The notes under the pieces: model-generated
What the model was told of the DNA's origin: nothing
What the model saw: only the letters and a program-made list of their open reading frames with translations
The model's database searches: none
Translations under genes and position numbers: made by a program
Source: Blastocatellia bacterium
Lineage (GTDB): Bacteria > Acidobacteriota > Blastocatellia > UBA7656 > JADIYM01
Assembly: GCA_016705245.1 (NCBI GenBank)
Contig: JADIYM010000003.1
Span: 62,001 to 126,000, forward strand
Direction: 5' to 3'
DNA: 64,000 nt
Shown: in pieces, positions 54,545 to 62,448 of the stretch
Layout: each line of letters starts with the position of its first letter
Position numbering within the stretch: position 1 is the stretch's first letter

Positions 54545-55780
54545 CTACAGCAGGAATCGCCGGCTGATGAGATCGAGCGCGATCTGCGATGCACGTTCGC
54601 GGATCTCCTGCCGCGAACCGAAAAGAGTGTAGGGCTTCGCCTCGACCTGCACGTCGTCGGCGATCGCGATGAAGACAAGGCCCACGGGCTTTTGTTCCGT
54701 CCCGCCACCAGGACCCGCGATGCCGGTCGTCGAGACACCGATCGTCGCTCCCGAAACCGCCTTCACGCCGGTCGCCATGGCTTCGGCCACCTCGGCACTA
54801 ACCGCGCCGTGCTCGGCAATGAGCTCTTGCGGTACTCCAAGCAGCCGCGTCTTCGCGCCGTTCGAATACGTCACGAGACCTTCGAGAAAGTATTCGGAGC
54901 TGCCCGGAACATCCGTGATCCGCTTCGCGATGAGTCCTCCGGTGCAACTCTCTGCCGTAGCGATGGTATAGCCCTTCACCGTCAGACCGAGACCGACGAC
55001 CTCCTCGAGCGATTCTCCGCGGTGCGAGTAGATCGATGGAAACAACTCGTCCTCGATCTTCTCCGCAAGTTCATCGAGCAGCGCGACGGCCGCCTCGGTC
55101 GTATCGGACTTCGCCGTCAAATGGATCTCGACCTCTCCGGGCTTCGCGAGAATCGTGGTCGCAGGATTCGAATACTGACCGTAGATCGGCGCGATCTTCT
55201 GGTCGAGCGCCGACTCACCAAGTCCGGTCGTCTTCATTACACGCTTGCAGATCCGGATGCCGTGCGAGAGCTTCTCGAGCCGCGGCAGGATCAACTCGCT
55301 GAACATTGGCTGCATCTCGCGGGGCGGTCCCGGAAGCAGAACGATGAGTGCCCGATCGTGCTGGATCAGGAGCCCGGGCGCAGTACCACGGGGATTCGAC
55401 AACACCTCGGCGTCGCGAAGCACCAGTGCCTGCCGCTCGTTGTTCGACGTCATCGGAGCACCGATGCGGGCGAATTTCCTGCGTATGTCGTCCAGAATCG
55501 CGTCGTCGAGAACGAGCGGCCGGCCGAGCACGCGAGCGAACACCTTGCGGGTGATGTCGTCCTCGGTCGGGCCGAGCCCTCCGGTCGAGATGACGACTTC
55601 CGACCGTCGGACGGCATCGCGCACAGCCTCTTCGAGTCGCAGGTCGTCGTCGCCGACGATTGTCTTCAGCCGAACTTCGATGCCGATCGCGTTGAGCTTC
55701 TCGGTCAACCAGAGCGAGTTCGTGTCGATGCGGTCAGGCGTCAGCAGTTCCGATCCGATGGCGATGATCTCGGCGTTCAT
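54545..55780 (-). CDS. cinA: CinA family protein (MoCF-like plus NMN amidohydrolase-type domain)
   Basis: 411 residues, full length. N-terminal molybdopterin-binding-like domain (about 1-170: MNAEIIAIGSELLTPDRIDTNSLWL, STGGLGPTEDDITRKV) and C-terminal CinA/PncC domain (about 250-410: TIATAESCTGGLIAKRITDVPGSSEYFLEGLVTYSNGAKTRLLGV, GISTTG-type AGPGGGTEQKPVGLVFIAI). Linked to pyridine nucleotide recycling. It is last in the minus-strand run rimO-pgpA-cinA, 10 bp after pgpA. Confidence 0.95.
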   Translation of the reverse strand: MNAEIIAIGSELLTPDRIDTNSLWLTEKLNAIGIEVRLKTIVGDDDLRLEEAVRDAVRRSEVVISTGGLGPTEDDITRKVFARVLGRPLVLDDAILDDIRRKFARIGAPMTSNNERQALVLRDAEVLSNPRGTAPGLLIQHDRALIVLLPGPPREMQPMFSELILPRLEKLSHGIRICKRVMKTTGLGESALDQKIAPIYGQYSNPATTILAKPGEVEIHLTAKSDTTEAAVALLDELAEKIEDELFPSIYSHRGESLEEVVGLGLTVKGYTIATAESCTGGLIAKRITDVPGSSEYFLEGLVTYSNGAKTRLLGVPQELIAEHGAVSAEVAEAMATGVKAVSGATIGVSTTGIAGPGGGTEQKPVGLVFIAIADDVQVEAKPYTLFGSRQEIRERASQIALDLISRRFLL

Positions 55781-55790
55781 CCTCGTGGCC

Positions 55791-56327
55791 TCACAGGAGC
55801 ATCGCCGCGGCGAGCATCACGCACGCGCCGACGATACCGGCAAGAAAGTCATCCGCCATGATGCCGAGCCCGCCGTGCAGTTTCTGCAGGTCGTCGATCG
55901 GACCCGGCTTTACGATGTCGAGACCGCGGAAAAGCAGGAACCCGACGACTAGAGCGATCTCGATCGACCATCCGGTCCACGCCCGACCGGCGAGCGGAAG
56001 CAGGCTGTAGGTCAGCAACTGTCCCACCACTTCGTCGATGACGACCTCGGACGGATCGTCGTCACCGAGCCGTGCGGCCACCCGGTCGCCCGCCCAGATG
56101 CCGAGCCACGCGAGGACGAGCGCCGCCCCGAGCATGATGGGTCCTGCAACCGGACGCATCACGAGGCCGGGGACGACCAGGTTCAGGAGCCACAATCCGC
56201 CGGTGATGATTCCAGAGCCCCACGTGCCCGGAGCGATCGGGAGAAATCCCGCGCCGCCACCGGACGAAACGAAGCGGGCAAATCGATCGAGGGCGTTCGG
56301 CGCCGGAAGCGCATCCTCAACGGTCAT
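55791..56327 (-). CDS. pgpA: Phosphatidylglycerophosphatase A
   Basis: 178 residues, integral membrane. Removes phosphate from phosphatidylglycerophosphate. The active loop GAGFLPIAPGTWGSG is diagnostic, as is VVIDEVVGQLLTY and the end HGGLGIMADDFLAGI. Several TM helices fit the family. The start overlaps the rimO stop (ATGA). This rimO-pgpA-cinA order occurs in several bacteria. Confidence 0.94.
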   Translation of the reverse strand: MTVEDALPAPNALDRFARFVSSGGGAGFLPIAPGTWGSGIITGGLWLLNLVVPGLVMRPVAGPIMLGAALVLAWLGIWAGDRVAARLGDDDPSEVVIDEVVGQLLTYSLLPLAGRAWTGWSIEIALVVGFLLFRGLDIVKPGPIDDLQKLHGGLGIMADDFLAGIVGACVMLAAAMLL

Positions 56328-57676
56328 ATCAGTCTTCCGACGAGGTCGTATTCGTGAGCTTCGGTGATCTCGACGCGGACGATCTCGCCGTCGTCGGGCA
56401 CGCGTTCGTCGTCGAGAAGTTCGTTGACGAGAACAATGCCGTCAATCTCGGGCGCCTGCGACCGCATTCGGCCCTGGAGCAGCAGGTCCGTCTCCTCGGA
56501 ACGCCCCTCCATCATCACGTCGACGATACTGCCCACGTGCGACTGGTTCCGGTCGCGCGATATCTCGCGCTGGATTGCCATGAGAATGTCGCGTCGCTCG
56601 GCGGCGACGGCCGGATCCACCTTGCCGTCGAGCAGGAACGCGTCGGTTCCCTCCTCGTCCGAGTAGGTGAACACTCCCATCCGGTCAAACTCGGCGCCGC
56701 GGACGAACCCGACCAGCTCGTCGAAGTCCGCGTCTGTCTCACCTGGAAACCCGACGATGAACGTCGTCCGGATCGCGATGTCGGGAACGATCGATCGGGC
56801 GCGCTCGAGTAGCTTCTCGTAGTAGCCGCGGTCACCAGGGCGCTTCATCCGCTTGAGGACGTCGCGCGATGCGTGTTGCAGCGGAACGTCGAGGTAGTTG
56901 CAGAGCGATTCGTGACGCGACATCACCTCGAACAGCTGATCGGATGCCGTCGTTGGATAGGCGTACAGGAAGCGGATCCAGTCGACATCGCCGGCCTCGG
57001 CCATCCGGTCGAGCAGGTCGGCGAGCCCGTGACGCAAACCCAGGTCCGACCCGTAGAGGGTCGATTCCTGGGCGATGAGTACGACCTCGCGAGTGCCGGC
57101 GGCGCCGAGCTGGGCGACTTCGCGAAGGATGGACTCGGGCGACCGGCTGCGGAAGTGCCCGCGCATCTCCGGAATCACGCAGAAGGTGCACGGCCGGTCG
57201 CAGCCTTCGCTGATCTTGATGTAGGCACTGTGCGGCGCGGTCGCGAGGACGCGCGGCGTCTGGTCTGAATAGAGATAGGTGATCGCGTCGCGGCCGGCGT
57301 TGGAGTTTTCCTGGCGGCCGAACGAGGCGGGGTCCGAGCACGCTTCGGCGATCTGCTCGAGTTGGCTCGTGCCGAGCACGGCATCGATCTCGGGGATTTC
57401 GCGTTGCAGGTCGTTGCGGTATCGCTCGACGAGGCAGCCGGCGACGATGAGCTTCTCGAGCGAGCCCGACTTCTTCAACTCGGCCATCTCGAGAATCGTG
57501 TCGATCGACTCCTGCTTGGCAGTGTCGATGAAACCGCAAGTGTTTACGACGACGACATCGGCGTGTTCGGGGTCGGATGTCAACTGGAAGCCGTGACGGC
57601 GCAACACGCCCATCATCACTTCGCTGTCGACCAGGTTCTTCGGACAGCCGAGGCTGACCATACCGATGCTCTTCAT
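56324..57676 (-). CDS. rimO: Ribosomal protein S12 methylthiotransferase RimO
   Basis: 450 residues, radical SAM. Methylthiolates an Asp of ribosomal protein S12. Start MKSIGMVSLGCPKNLVDSEVMMG, N-terminal UPF0004 cluster cysteines, radical SAM motif C-x3-C-x2-C in SEGCDRPCTFCVIPEMRGHFRSRSPE, and C-terminal TRAM domain. The CPKNLVDSE wording separates it from MiaB. AAGGA precedes the ATG. First gene of the rimO-pgpA-cinA unit. Confidence 0.95.
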   Translation of the reverse strand: MKSIGMVSLGCPKNLVDSEVMMGVLRRHGFQLTSDPEHADVVVVNTCGFIDTAKQESIDTILEMAELKKSGSLEKLIVAGCLVERYRNDLQREIPEIDAVLGTSQLEQIAEACSDPASFGRQENSNAGRDAITYLYSDQTPRVLATAPHSAYIKISEGCDRPCTFCVIPEMRGHFRSRSPESILREVAQLGAAGTREVVLIAQESTLYGSDLGLRHGLADLLDRMAEAGDVDWIRFLYAYPTTASDQLFEVMSRHESLCNYLDVPLQHASRDVLKRMKRPGDRGYYEKLLERARSIVPDIAIRTTFIVGFPGETDADFDELVGFVRGAEFDRMGVFTYSDEEGTDAFLLDGKVDPAVAAERRDILMAIQREISRDRNQSHVGSIVDVMMEGRSEETDLLLQGRMRSQAPEIDGIVLVNELLDDERVPDDGEIVRVEITEAHEYDLVGRLI

Positions 57677-57793
57677 GGAGGTCCTTCACCGCGCTGCGCG
57701 TATCTCGCACAAGCTGCCAATCATACGGGAGGACTCGCGCGTCGGGCAACGGACGCACCGCCTTGCCGTGGCTTGGTGCAGGCTCACTGCTCC

Positions 57794-57915
57794 TTTTGCG
57801 TCTTTGCGTCTTCCATTGCGCCATTGCGCCTTTGCGCCTTTGCGCCTCTGCGAGAACTTCTTCGAAGGCTTGAAGAGTTTCTCGCAAAGTCGCAAAGGAA
57901 GACGCAAAGACGCAA
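57794..57915. repeat. Dispersed inverted repeat, family A, copy 3
   Basis: TTTTGCGTCTTTGCGTCTTC on the left pairs with GGAAGACGCAAAGACGCAA on the right. The left arm contains an expansion of short TTGCGCC units, so it is longer than the right. The loop region CGAGAACTTCTTCGAAGGCT is nearly the same as in copy 1. It lies between divergent rimO and the transglycosylase gene. Confidence 0.87.
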
Positions 57916-58010
57916 CAGGGCAACTGAAATGTGAAGGACCAAGTCGATGAAACCTTCGGGCTCGATGGGGCGTTTCGCCCCAGGGGTCGGCACGCCAGAA
58001 ACTCCTTGTT

Positions 58011-58040
58011 TGACTTTGATTTCGGGCGCGTGCTACCATT
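58011..58040 (+). promoter_or_regulatory. Possible promoter of the LysM transglycosylase gene
   Basis: TTGACT (58011-58016), 18-bp spacer, TACCAT (58035-58040). It implies a leader of about 100 nt without an obvious Shine-Dalgarno before the ATG at 58148. Confidence 0.4.
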
Positions 58041-58147
58041 CGGAGTCAATTTGTTGTAACTCCAATAGAGAGTTCTATTTACGCCGGCACCACCAGTCGA
58101 GGCCGGCGAGGCCCCGGTAAATTTTTCCAAGGTCCAACTCATCCCTT

Positions 58148-59788
58148 ATGAATCGATTGAACGCTCCGCTGTCTGTCGCACTCTTTCTAGCCCTTTCATC
58201 GTCCGTCGTTTTCGCTCAGACGCCGCAGGCTCGCGGCGCAGCGGAAGCGCCTGCGGGACCGCGCCGTGCAGCGGACGCCCAGACTCAGTCCCTCATCGAT
58301 CGCGCCCAGCACCTCTTCGAGATGGGCGAGACGGCGTTTCGGGCCAATGACCTCGACCGCGCCCGCCGATCGTTCGACGATGCCATCGACGCCATCCTCG
58401 TCAGCAACGTCGACATCCGGAAAAACGAGCCGCTTCAGGCCTACTATCGTGAGCTGATCGAGAAGGTTCACCATCACCAGATGGCGGCACAGGATGTCGA
58501 GGCGCAAGGGTTCTCCGAACAGGCCTATGTCCCGGCCGAGTCCGAGCTCGCCACGTTGACGGATACGGATCTCGCCTCGCTTGGCGACGGTCAGCCGTCG
58601 GCGCTCGATGGCGACTACGATTTCAACTTTACCGTCGACTCTCCGGTCTTTCAGTTCATCAGCTACTTCACGGCCGGTCGCGGACGCGGAACGATGGAGT
58701 CGGGCCTTCGACGATCGGGCCGATACCGCAAGATGGCCGAGAAGATCTTCAAGGAAGAAGGCGTTCCGACCGACCTGATATGGCTCGCCCAGGTTGAGAG
58801 CGTCTGGAAGCCGGCTGCGTTGAGCCACGCCGCAGCGAAGGGCATCTGGCAGTTCATTCCCTCGACCGGACGCCGATTCGGGCTCGACCAGGACCACTGG
58901 GTCGACGAGCGATCGGATCCCGAGATGTCGACACGCGCCGCCGCGCGCTATCTCAAGTTCCTGCACAACTATTTCGGCGGCGACTGGTTGCTCGCGATGG
59001 CCGCCTACAACAGCGGCGAGGGCAATGTTTCCAAGGCGATCGCGCGCTCCGGCTATGCCGACTTCTGGGAGATTCACCGGGCTGGATTCCTCCCGACCGA
59101 GACGCGCAACTACGTTCCGGCGATCCTCGCCGTCATCATCGTTGCCAACAACCAGAAGCGCTACAACTTCCAGATCGTTCCCGAGCACGAGCTCAAATAC
59201 GACCTTGCGCAGGTGACGACGCAGACCGAACTCGACGTCGTCGCAGAGCTCTGCTCGACCTCGCCGGACGTCATTCGCGACCTCAACCCGCATCTGCGCC
59301 GTGACATGACGCCGCCGGGCGCGCACTACGTCAAGGTACCGAACGGCAAGCGCAAGGACTTCGAAACCGCCTGGGCGTCGTTGTCTCCTTCCGAGCGCCT
59401 TGGCCGTACCGTGAGTCCGGTCGATGGCGATCTCGCTTCGGACGACTCCAACGGATCACGCCCGCGATCCGTGCATTCCGGTTTCGGCGGCGGCAACTCC
59501 ATGGTCGCCTACACGACGAAGTCGGGCGACACTTTATCGTCGGTCGCTTCGCGCTACGGTGTCTCGACGACCGAGCTCGCGCGCGTCAACAAGCTCTCGT
59601 CCACCTCTGACCTTAAGGCCGGACAGGAACTCCGCATTCCGGCGAAGCCTGCGCTCGACCGGTACGTCGACAAGCCGGTCCGCAAGTCGTCCTATCGGGC
59701 GAAGACGGTGAAGCCGAAGGCCAAGTCGGCCAAGGCTTCAAAGGCGAAGCCCAAGCAGGCGCCGAAGAAGTCCAAGAAGCGCCACTGA
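58148..59788 (+). CDS. MltD-like lytic transglycosylase with LysM domain
   Basis: 546 residues. Signal peptide (ALFLALSSSVVFA), a helical region (about 40-120), SLT catalytic domain (about 190-330) with catalytic E217 in LAQVESVWKPAALS, GIWQFIPSTGRRFGL and AMAAYNSGEGNVSKAI, then a LysM peptidoglycan-binding domain (about 455-500, TKSGDTLSSVASRYGVSTTELARVN) and a Lys-rich tail. It cuts glycan strands with 1,6-anhydro product in the periplasm. The basic tail could bind nucleic acid or teichoic-like polymers, but that is a guess. A hairpin follows the stop. Confidence 0.93.
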   Translation: MNRLNAPLSVALFLALSSSVVFAQTPQARGAAEAPAGPRRAADAQTQSLIDRAQHLFEMGETAFRANDLDRARRSFDDAIDAILVSNVDIRKNEPLQAYYRELIEKVHHHQMAAQDVEAQGFSEQAYVPAESELATLTDTDLASLGDGQPSALDGDYDFNFTVDSPVFQFISYFTAGRGRGTMESGLRRSGRYRKMAEKIFKEEGVPTDLIWLAQVESVWKPAALSHAAAKGIWQFIPSTGRRFGLDQDHWVDERSDPEMSTRAAARYLKFLHNYFGGDWLLAMAAYNSGEGNVSKAIARSGYADFWEIHRAGFLPTETRNYVPAILAVIIVANNQKRYNFQIVPEHELKYDLAQVTTQTELDVVAELCSTSPDVIRDLNPHLRRDMTPPGAHYVKVPNGKRKDFETAWASLSPSERLGRTVSPVDGDLASDDSNGSRPRSVHSGFGGGNSMVAYTTKSGDTLSSVASRYGVSTTELARVNKLSSTSDLKAGQELRIPAKPALDRYVDKPVRKSSYRAKTVKPKAKSAKASKAKPKQAPKKSKKRH

Positions 59789-59811
59789 TCTTTCGGGATT
59801 CATCCAGAGAA

Positions 59812-59849
59812 CAGCCATCGGCGGTGCTTCGGCGCTCCGTCGATGGCTG
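59812..59849 (+). terminator. Hairpin after the transglycosylase gene
   Basis: CAGCCATCG (59812-59820) pairs perfectly with CGATGGCTG (59841-59849), followed by ATTCTGTGTTGG. Placed 23 nt after the stop and before the GTG at 59879. Confidence 0.55.
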
Positions 59850-59878
59850 ATTCTGTGTTGGAGTGAGGTCGCACGCTC

Positions 59879-61348
59879 GTGTCGGATCGATTGCTCGGGA
59901 TCTCACCTCTCGTGGCCGGCGCGGGCATCGTCAGTCTCGTGATGGCGATCGCCTTCTACACCGCCGGTGTCGGCGCGTGGCTGCCTACATCGTCGATCGG
60001 TCTTTCCGAAGCCGAGAGCCGCGCCCGTGTTTATGCGGCCGCCCAGGGCTTCGATGTGGAATCGTGCGGCGCTATCGTTCGGCCGACATGGATCGACACG
60101 GCGAATCTCGAGCCGTTCATTTCCAGGGTTGGGCTCGAGCGCTTTCGAAGCGCCGGGATGTCAGGCGAGTTGCCCGTTCCCGAGTGGCGGGTGGACTTCC
60201 GCCAGAGTCTCTGGACGGACGACATCGAAGACGACCCTGGCGGCCTCTCGGTGACAATGGCCGGCAATGGGACGATCCTCGGCGCCGAGTACCATTCGCG
60301 CCGTCCCCGCGGCGAGAAACTGACGCGATCCGTGGCCCGGCTGCATGTCGAGGCGCAACTGGCTGCGGCCGGAATGGACCTTGCGGGCTTTGTCGAGCGG
60401 GGAGACGCGCCGGAGCAGGAGAGGGTGCAGGTTCGGACCGGATCCAGCGACGGCCCAATGATCAAGTTTGGCGACGGACCGCCGGACCCGCCGCCCAGCC
60501 CCCCTGCCGACCCTGACGAAGACGAGGACGAATCGCAACCCGTCGACAGGGCAGACGACGAAAAGGAGAAGAGCGAGCACAAGTTCGTCTTCGAACGGTC
60601 CGATGAGGCGTGGCCCGGAATCGAGCTTGTCGTCGACGCGCGCACGGGAGCAGGCGGGCTGCTCGAATTCGAACGTCGGATCAGCTTCTCGGGCACCGCC
60701 GCACTCAGTTCCACGAGCCTGGTCGGTCAGGTGATCGAGGGCGTCGCGATGTTCTTCGCGGCCAGCCTCCTCGTTCTCATACTGCTTGGAGCACTCGTCT
60801 TTCGAATTATCACCCGGGACTTCGTCAGCATCTGGCGGGCGTTGCTCGTCGCAGTCCTCTTCTCGGCGGTCGTCACGGCGTACACGATCGTCACGTCGCG
60901 ATGGTCGATGCCGGGCATCGGTGTCTACATCCTGCAATTGCTTGCCAGCGGATCGGTCGGCATCGTGCTCATCGCCGCGTGGCTTGCCGGGGAGGCCGAC
61001 TCCTATTTCGCATGGGGCAAACAGTCTACGGAAGGCGCCCTCGCACTGCTGACGGGCCGCCCACATTCGCGGCAGGTCGCCCGCGAGGCGCTGGAAGGCA
61101 CGTTCTGGGGCTGGATCGTCCTCGCCGTCGTCGTAGGCATTGGCGCCGTCGTTGCGGCGACCCTCGGCCCCGAGGCCGTGGTGCGCCGAACGGGACTCGT
61201 GGCCCTCGATGCGAGGCCGGTCTGGCTGTTTGCCATCGCGCCGCTGCCGTTCGTCGTCGTTTACGCGACGCTGTTTCTGCTCTTTCTTCCAGCCTGGATT
61301 ACAGGCTCACGCGTCGCACCTGGATCGCCGTTCCAGTCGCCGCGGTGA
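59879..61348 (+). CDS. Membrane part of an RsbU-like PP2C protein (5' part of a gene split by an apparent frameshift)
   Basis: 489 residues in the uninterrupted frame, GTG start with GAGGTC ahead. N-terminal TM helix, an extracytoplasmic region (about 35-270) with a Pro/Asp/Glu-rich insert (PPDPPPSPPADPDEDEDE), then several TM helices (from about 285). The frame ends at 61348 shortly after LLFLPAWITGSR. Adding one G at 61296-61297 gives LFLPAWDYRLTRRTWIAVPVAA, leading into the phosphatase part at 61297-62448. The whole gene would encode about 856 residues. The membrane region resembles that of the next gene. Confidence 0.8.
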   Translation: MSDRLLGISPLVAGAGIVSLVMAIAFYTAGVGAWLPTSSIGLSEAESRARVYAAAQGFDVESCGAIVRPTWIDTANLEPFISRVGLERFRSAGMSGELPVPEWRVDFRQSLWTDDIEDDPGGLSVTMAGNGTILGAEYHSRRPRGEKLTRSVARLHVEAQLAAAGMDLAGFVERGDAPEQERVQVRTGSSDGPMIKFGDGPPDPPPSPPADPDEDEDESQPVDRADDEKEKSEHKFVFERSDEAWPGIELVVDARTGAGGLLEFERRISFSGTAALSSTSLVGQVIEGVAMFFAASLLVLILLGALVFRIITRDFVSIWRALLVAVLFSAVVTAYTIVTSRWSMPGIGVYILQLLASGSVGIVLIAAWLAGEADSYFAWGKQSTEGALALLTGRPHSRQVAREALEGTFWGWIVLAVVVGIGAVVAATLGPEAVVRRTGLVALDARPVWLFAIAPLPFVVVYATLFLLFLPAWITGSRVAPGSPFQSPR

Positions 61349-62448
61349 TCGCGGCGCCGTTCGCCTCGACGATGGGGCTGGCGGACCTGAGATTCGACGT
61401 GCTTCCGGGCAGCCTATCGTGGGGCATCGTGCTGTCGTTCGTCTGCGTGATGCTCGTCGTTCGTCGCGGAGTCTTGACGGCGAGCATGGCCGCGTTCACG
61501 TTCTCGACGTTCTACTTCGGCATCGCTGCCCTGGTTACGGCGGCGCCCGGCGACCGGATGGCCGCGGCCGCCGGACTCTCGGTCTTCATGCTCCCGGCCG
61601 TCGCCGCCGTCATAGCCGGGCCGCGCCTGCCGGAAGCCAACGTGCGCGAGGCGCCTCCTCCCCGAATCTCCGCAATGATGGATCAGGCGCGCCGCACCGA
61701 GGAACTCGACATCGCCAGGCGCGTACAGGCCGGACTACTCCCGTCAAAAGATCCTACGGTTCCCGGATTCGACATCGCGGGCACGTGCCTTCCCGCCAAC
61801 GAGGTGGGCGGCGACTACTACGATTACTTCGCGTTTTCGGACGGCCGTTTCGGCCTCGCGGTCGGCGACGTTTCGGGCAAGGGTGTGCCCGCCGCCTTCT
61901 GCATGACTCTGACGAAGGGATTCATGGAGGTGGCCGCCGCCGAGTCTCGCGAGCCCCACGACGTGCTCATTGCGGCAAACGGTCATCTTCGCGAGTACCT
62001 CGCGCGCGGCACGTTCGTCACGATGGCATACGCGGTCATCGACCCGGAATCGCTCACGGTCGACTACGCCCGAGCGGGGCACAACCCGCCGGCCGTGCTT
62101 CGTCGCGGGGGAGCTCCGACCTTCGTGACACCGTCCGGTACCGCGCTTGGCGCGGCGGAGCGTGAGCAGTTCGCGGAGCTCATCACTCCCGAACGTCTCG
62201 AGCTTCGGAACGGCGACGCGATCGTGCTCTACACCGACGGCGTGACCGAGGCCATGAACTCGTCGGGTGAGCAGTTCGGCGAGGAGCGCCTGCTCGAGAC
62301 GCTTGCGCAACTGCACGACGGACGCCCTGCGCGCGCGCTTGCTGACGGACTGCTCGCAGCCGTCGCCGAGCACGCCCGGAATGCCGAGCAGCACGACGAC
62401 ATCACGGTCGTCGTCGTACGGGCATACGACGGAGGAATGGCGGCGTGA
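61297..62448 (+). CDS. PP2C/SpoIIE-type phosphatase part (3' part of the same split gene)
   Basis: After two or three TM helices (AAVIAAPFA..., GIVLSFVCVMLVV) a short linker ELDIARRVQAGLLP, typical of RsbU-like proteins, leads to the PPM phosphatase domain. Metal-binding motifs are GGDYYDYF, AVGDVSGKGVPAA and HDDITVVVV; LYTDGVTEAMN is also present. It should dephosphorylate Ser/Thr-phosphorylated proteins at the inner membrane, possibly partners of the kinases at 6-18 kb (inference). There is no natural start in this frame near the junction except GTG 61345. The stop overlaps the next start (GTGA). Confidence 0.85.
   Translation, partial: DYRLTRRTWIAVPVAAVIAAPFASTMGLADLRFDVLPGSLSWGIVLSFVCVMLVVRRGVLTASMAAFTFSTFYFGIAALVTAAPGDRMAAAAGLSVFMLPAVAAVIAGPRLPEANVREAPPPRISAMMDQARRTEELDIARRVQAGLLPSKDPTVPGFDIAGTCLPANEVGGDYYDYFAFSDGRFGLAVGDVSGKGVPAAFCMTLTKGFMEVAAAESREPHDVLIAANGHLREYLARGTFVTMAYAVIDPESLTVDYARAGHNPPAVLRRGGAPTFVTPSGTALGAAEREQFAELITPERLELRNGDAIVLYTDGVTEAMNSSGEQFGEERLLETLAQLHDGRPARALADGLLAAVAEHARNAEQHDDITVVVVRAYDGGMAA

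Noticed and set aside
58047..58147. Riboswitch in the transglycosylase leader
   Set aside because: Only a small GCCGGC hairpin is visible; nothing matches a riboswitch class I can recognise.
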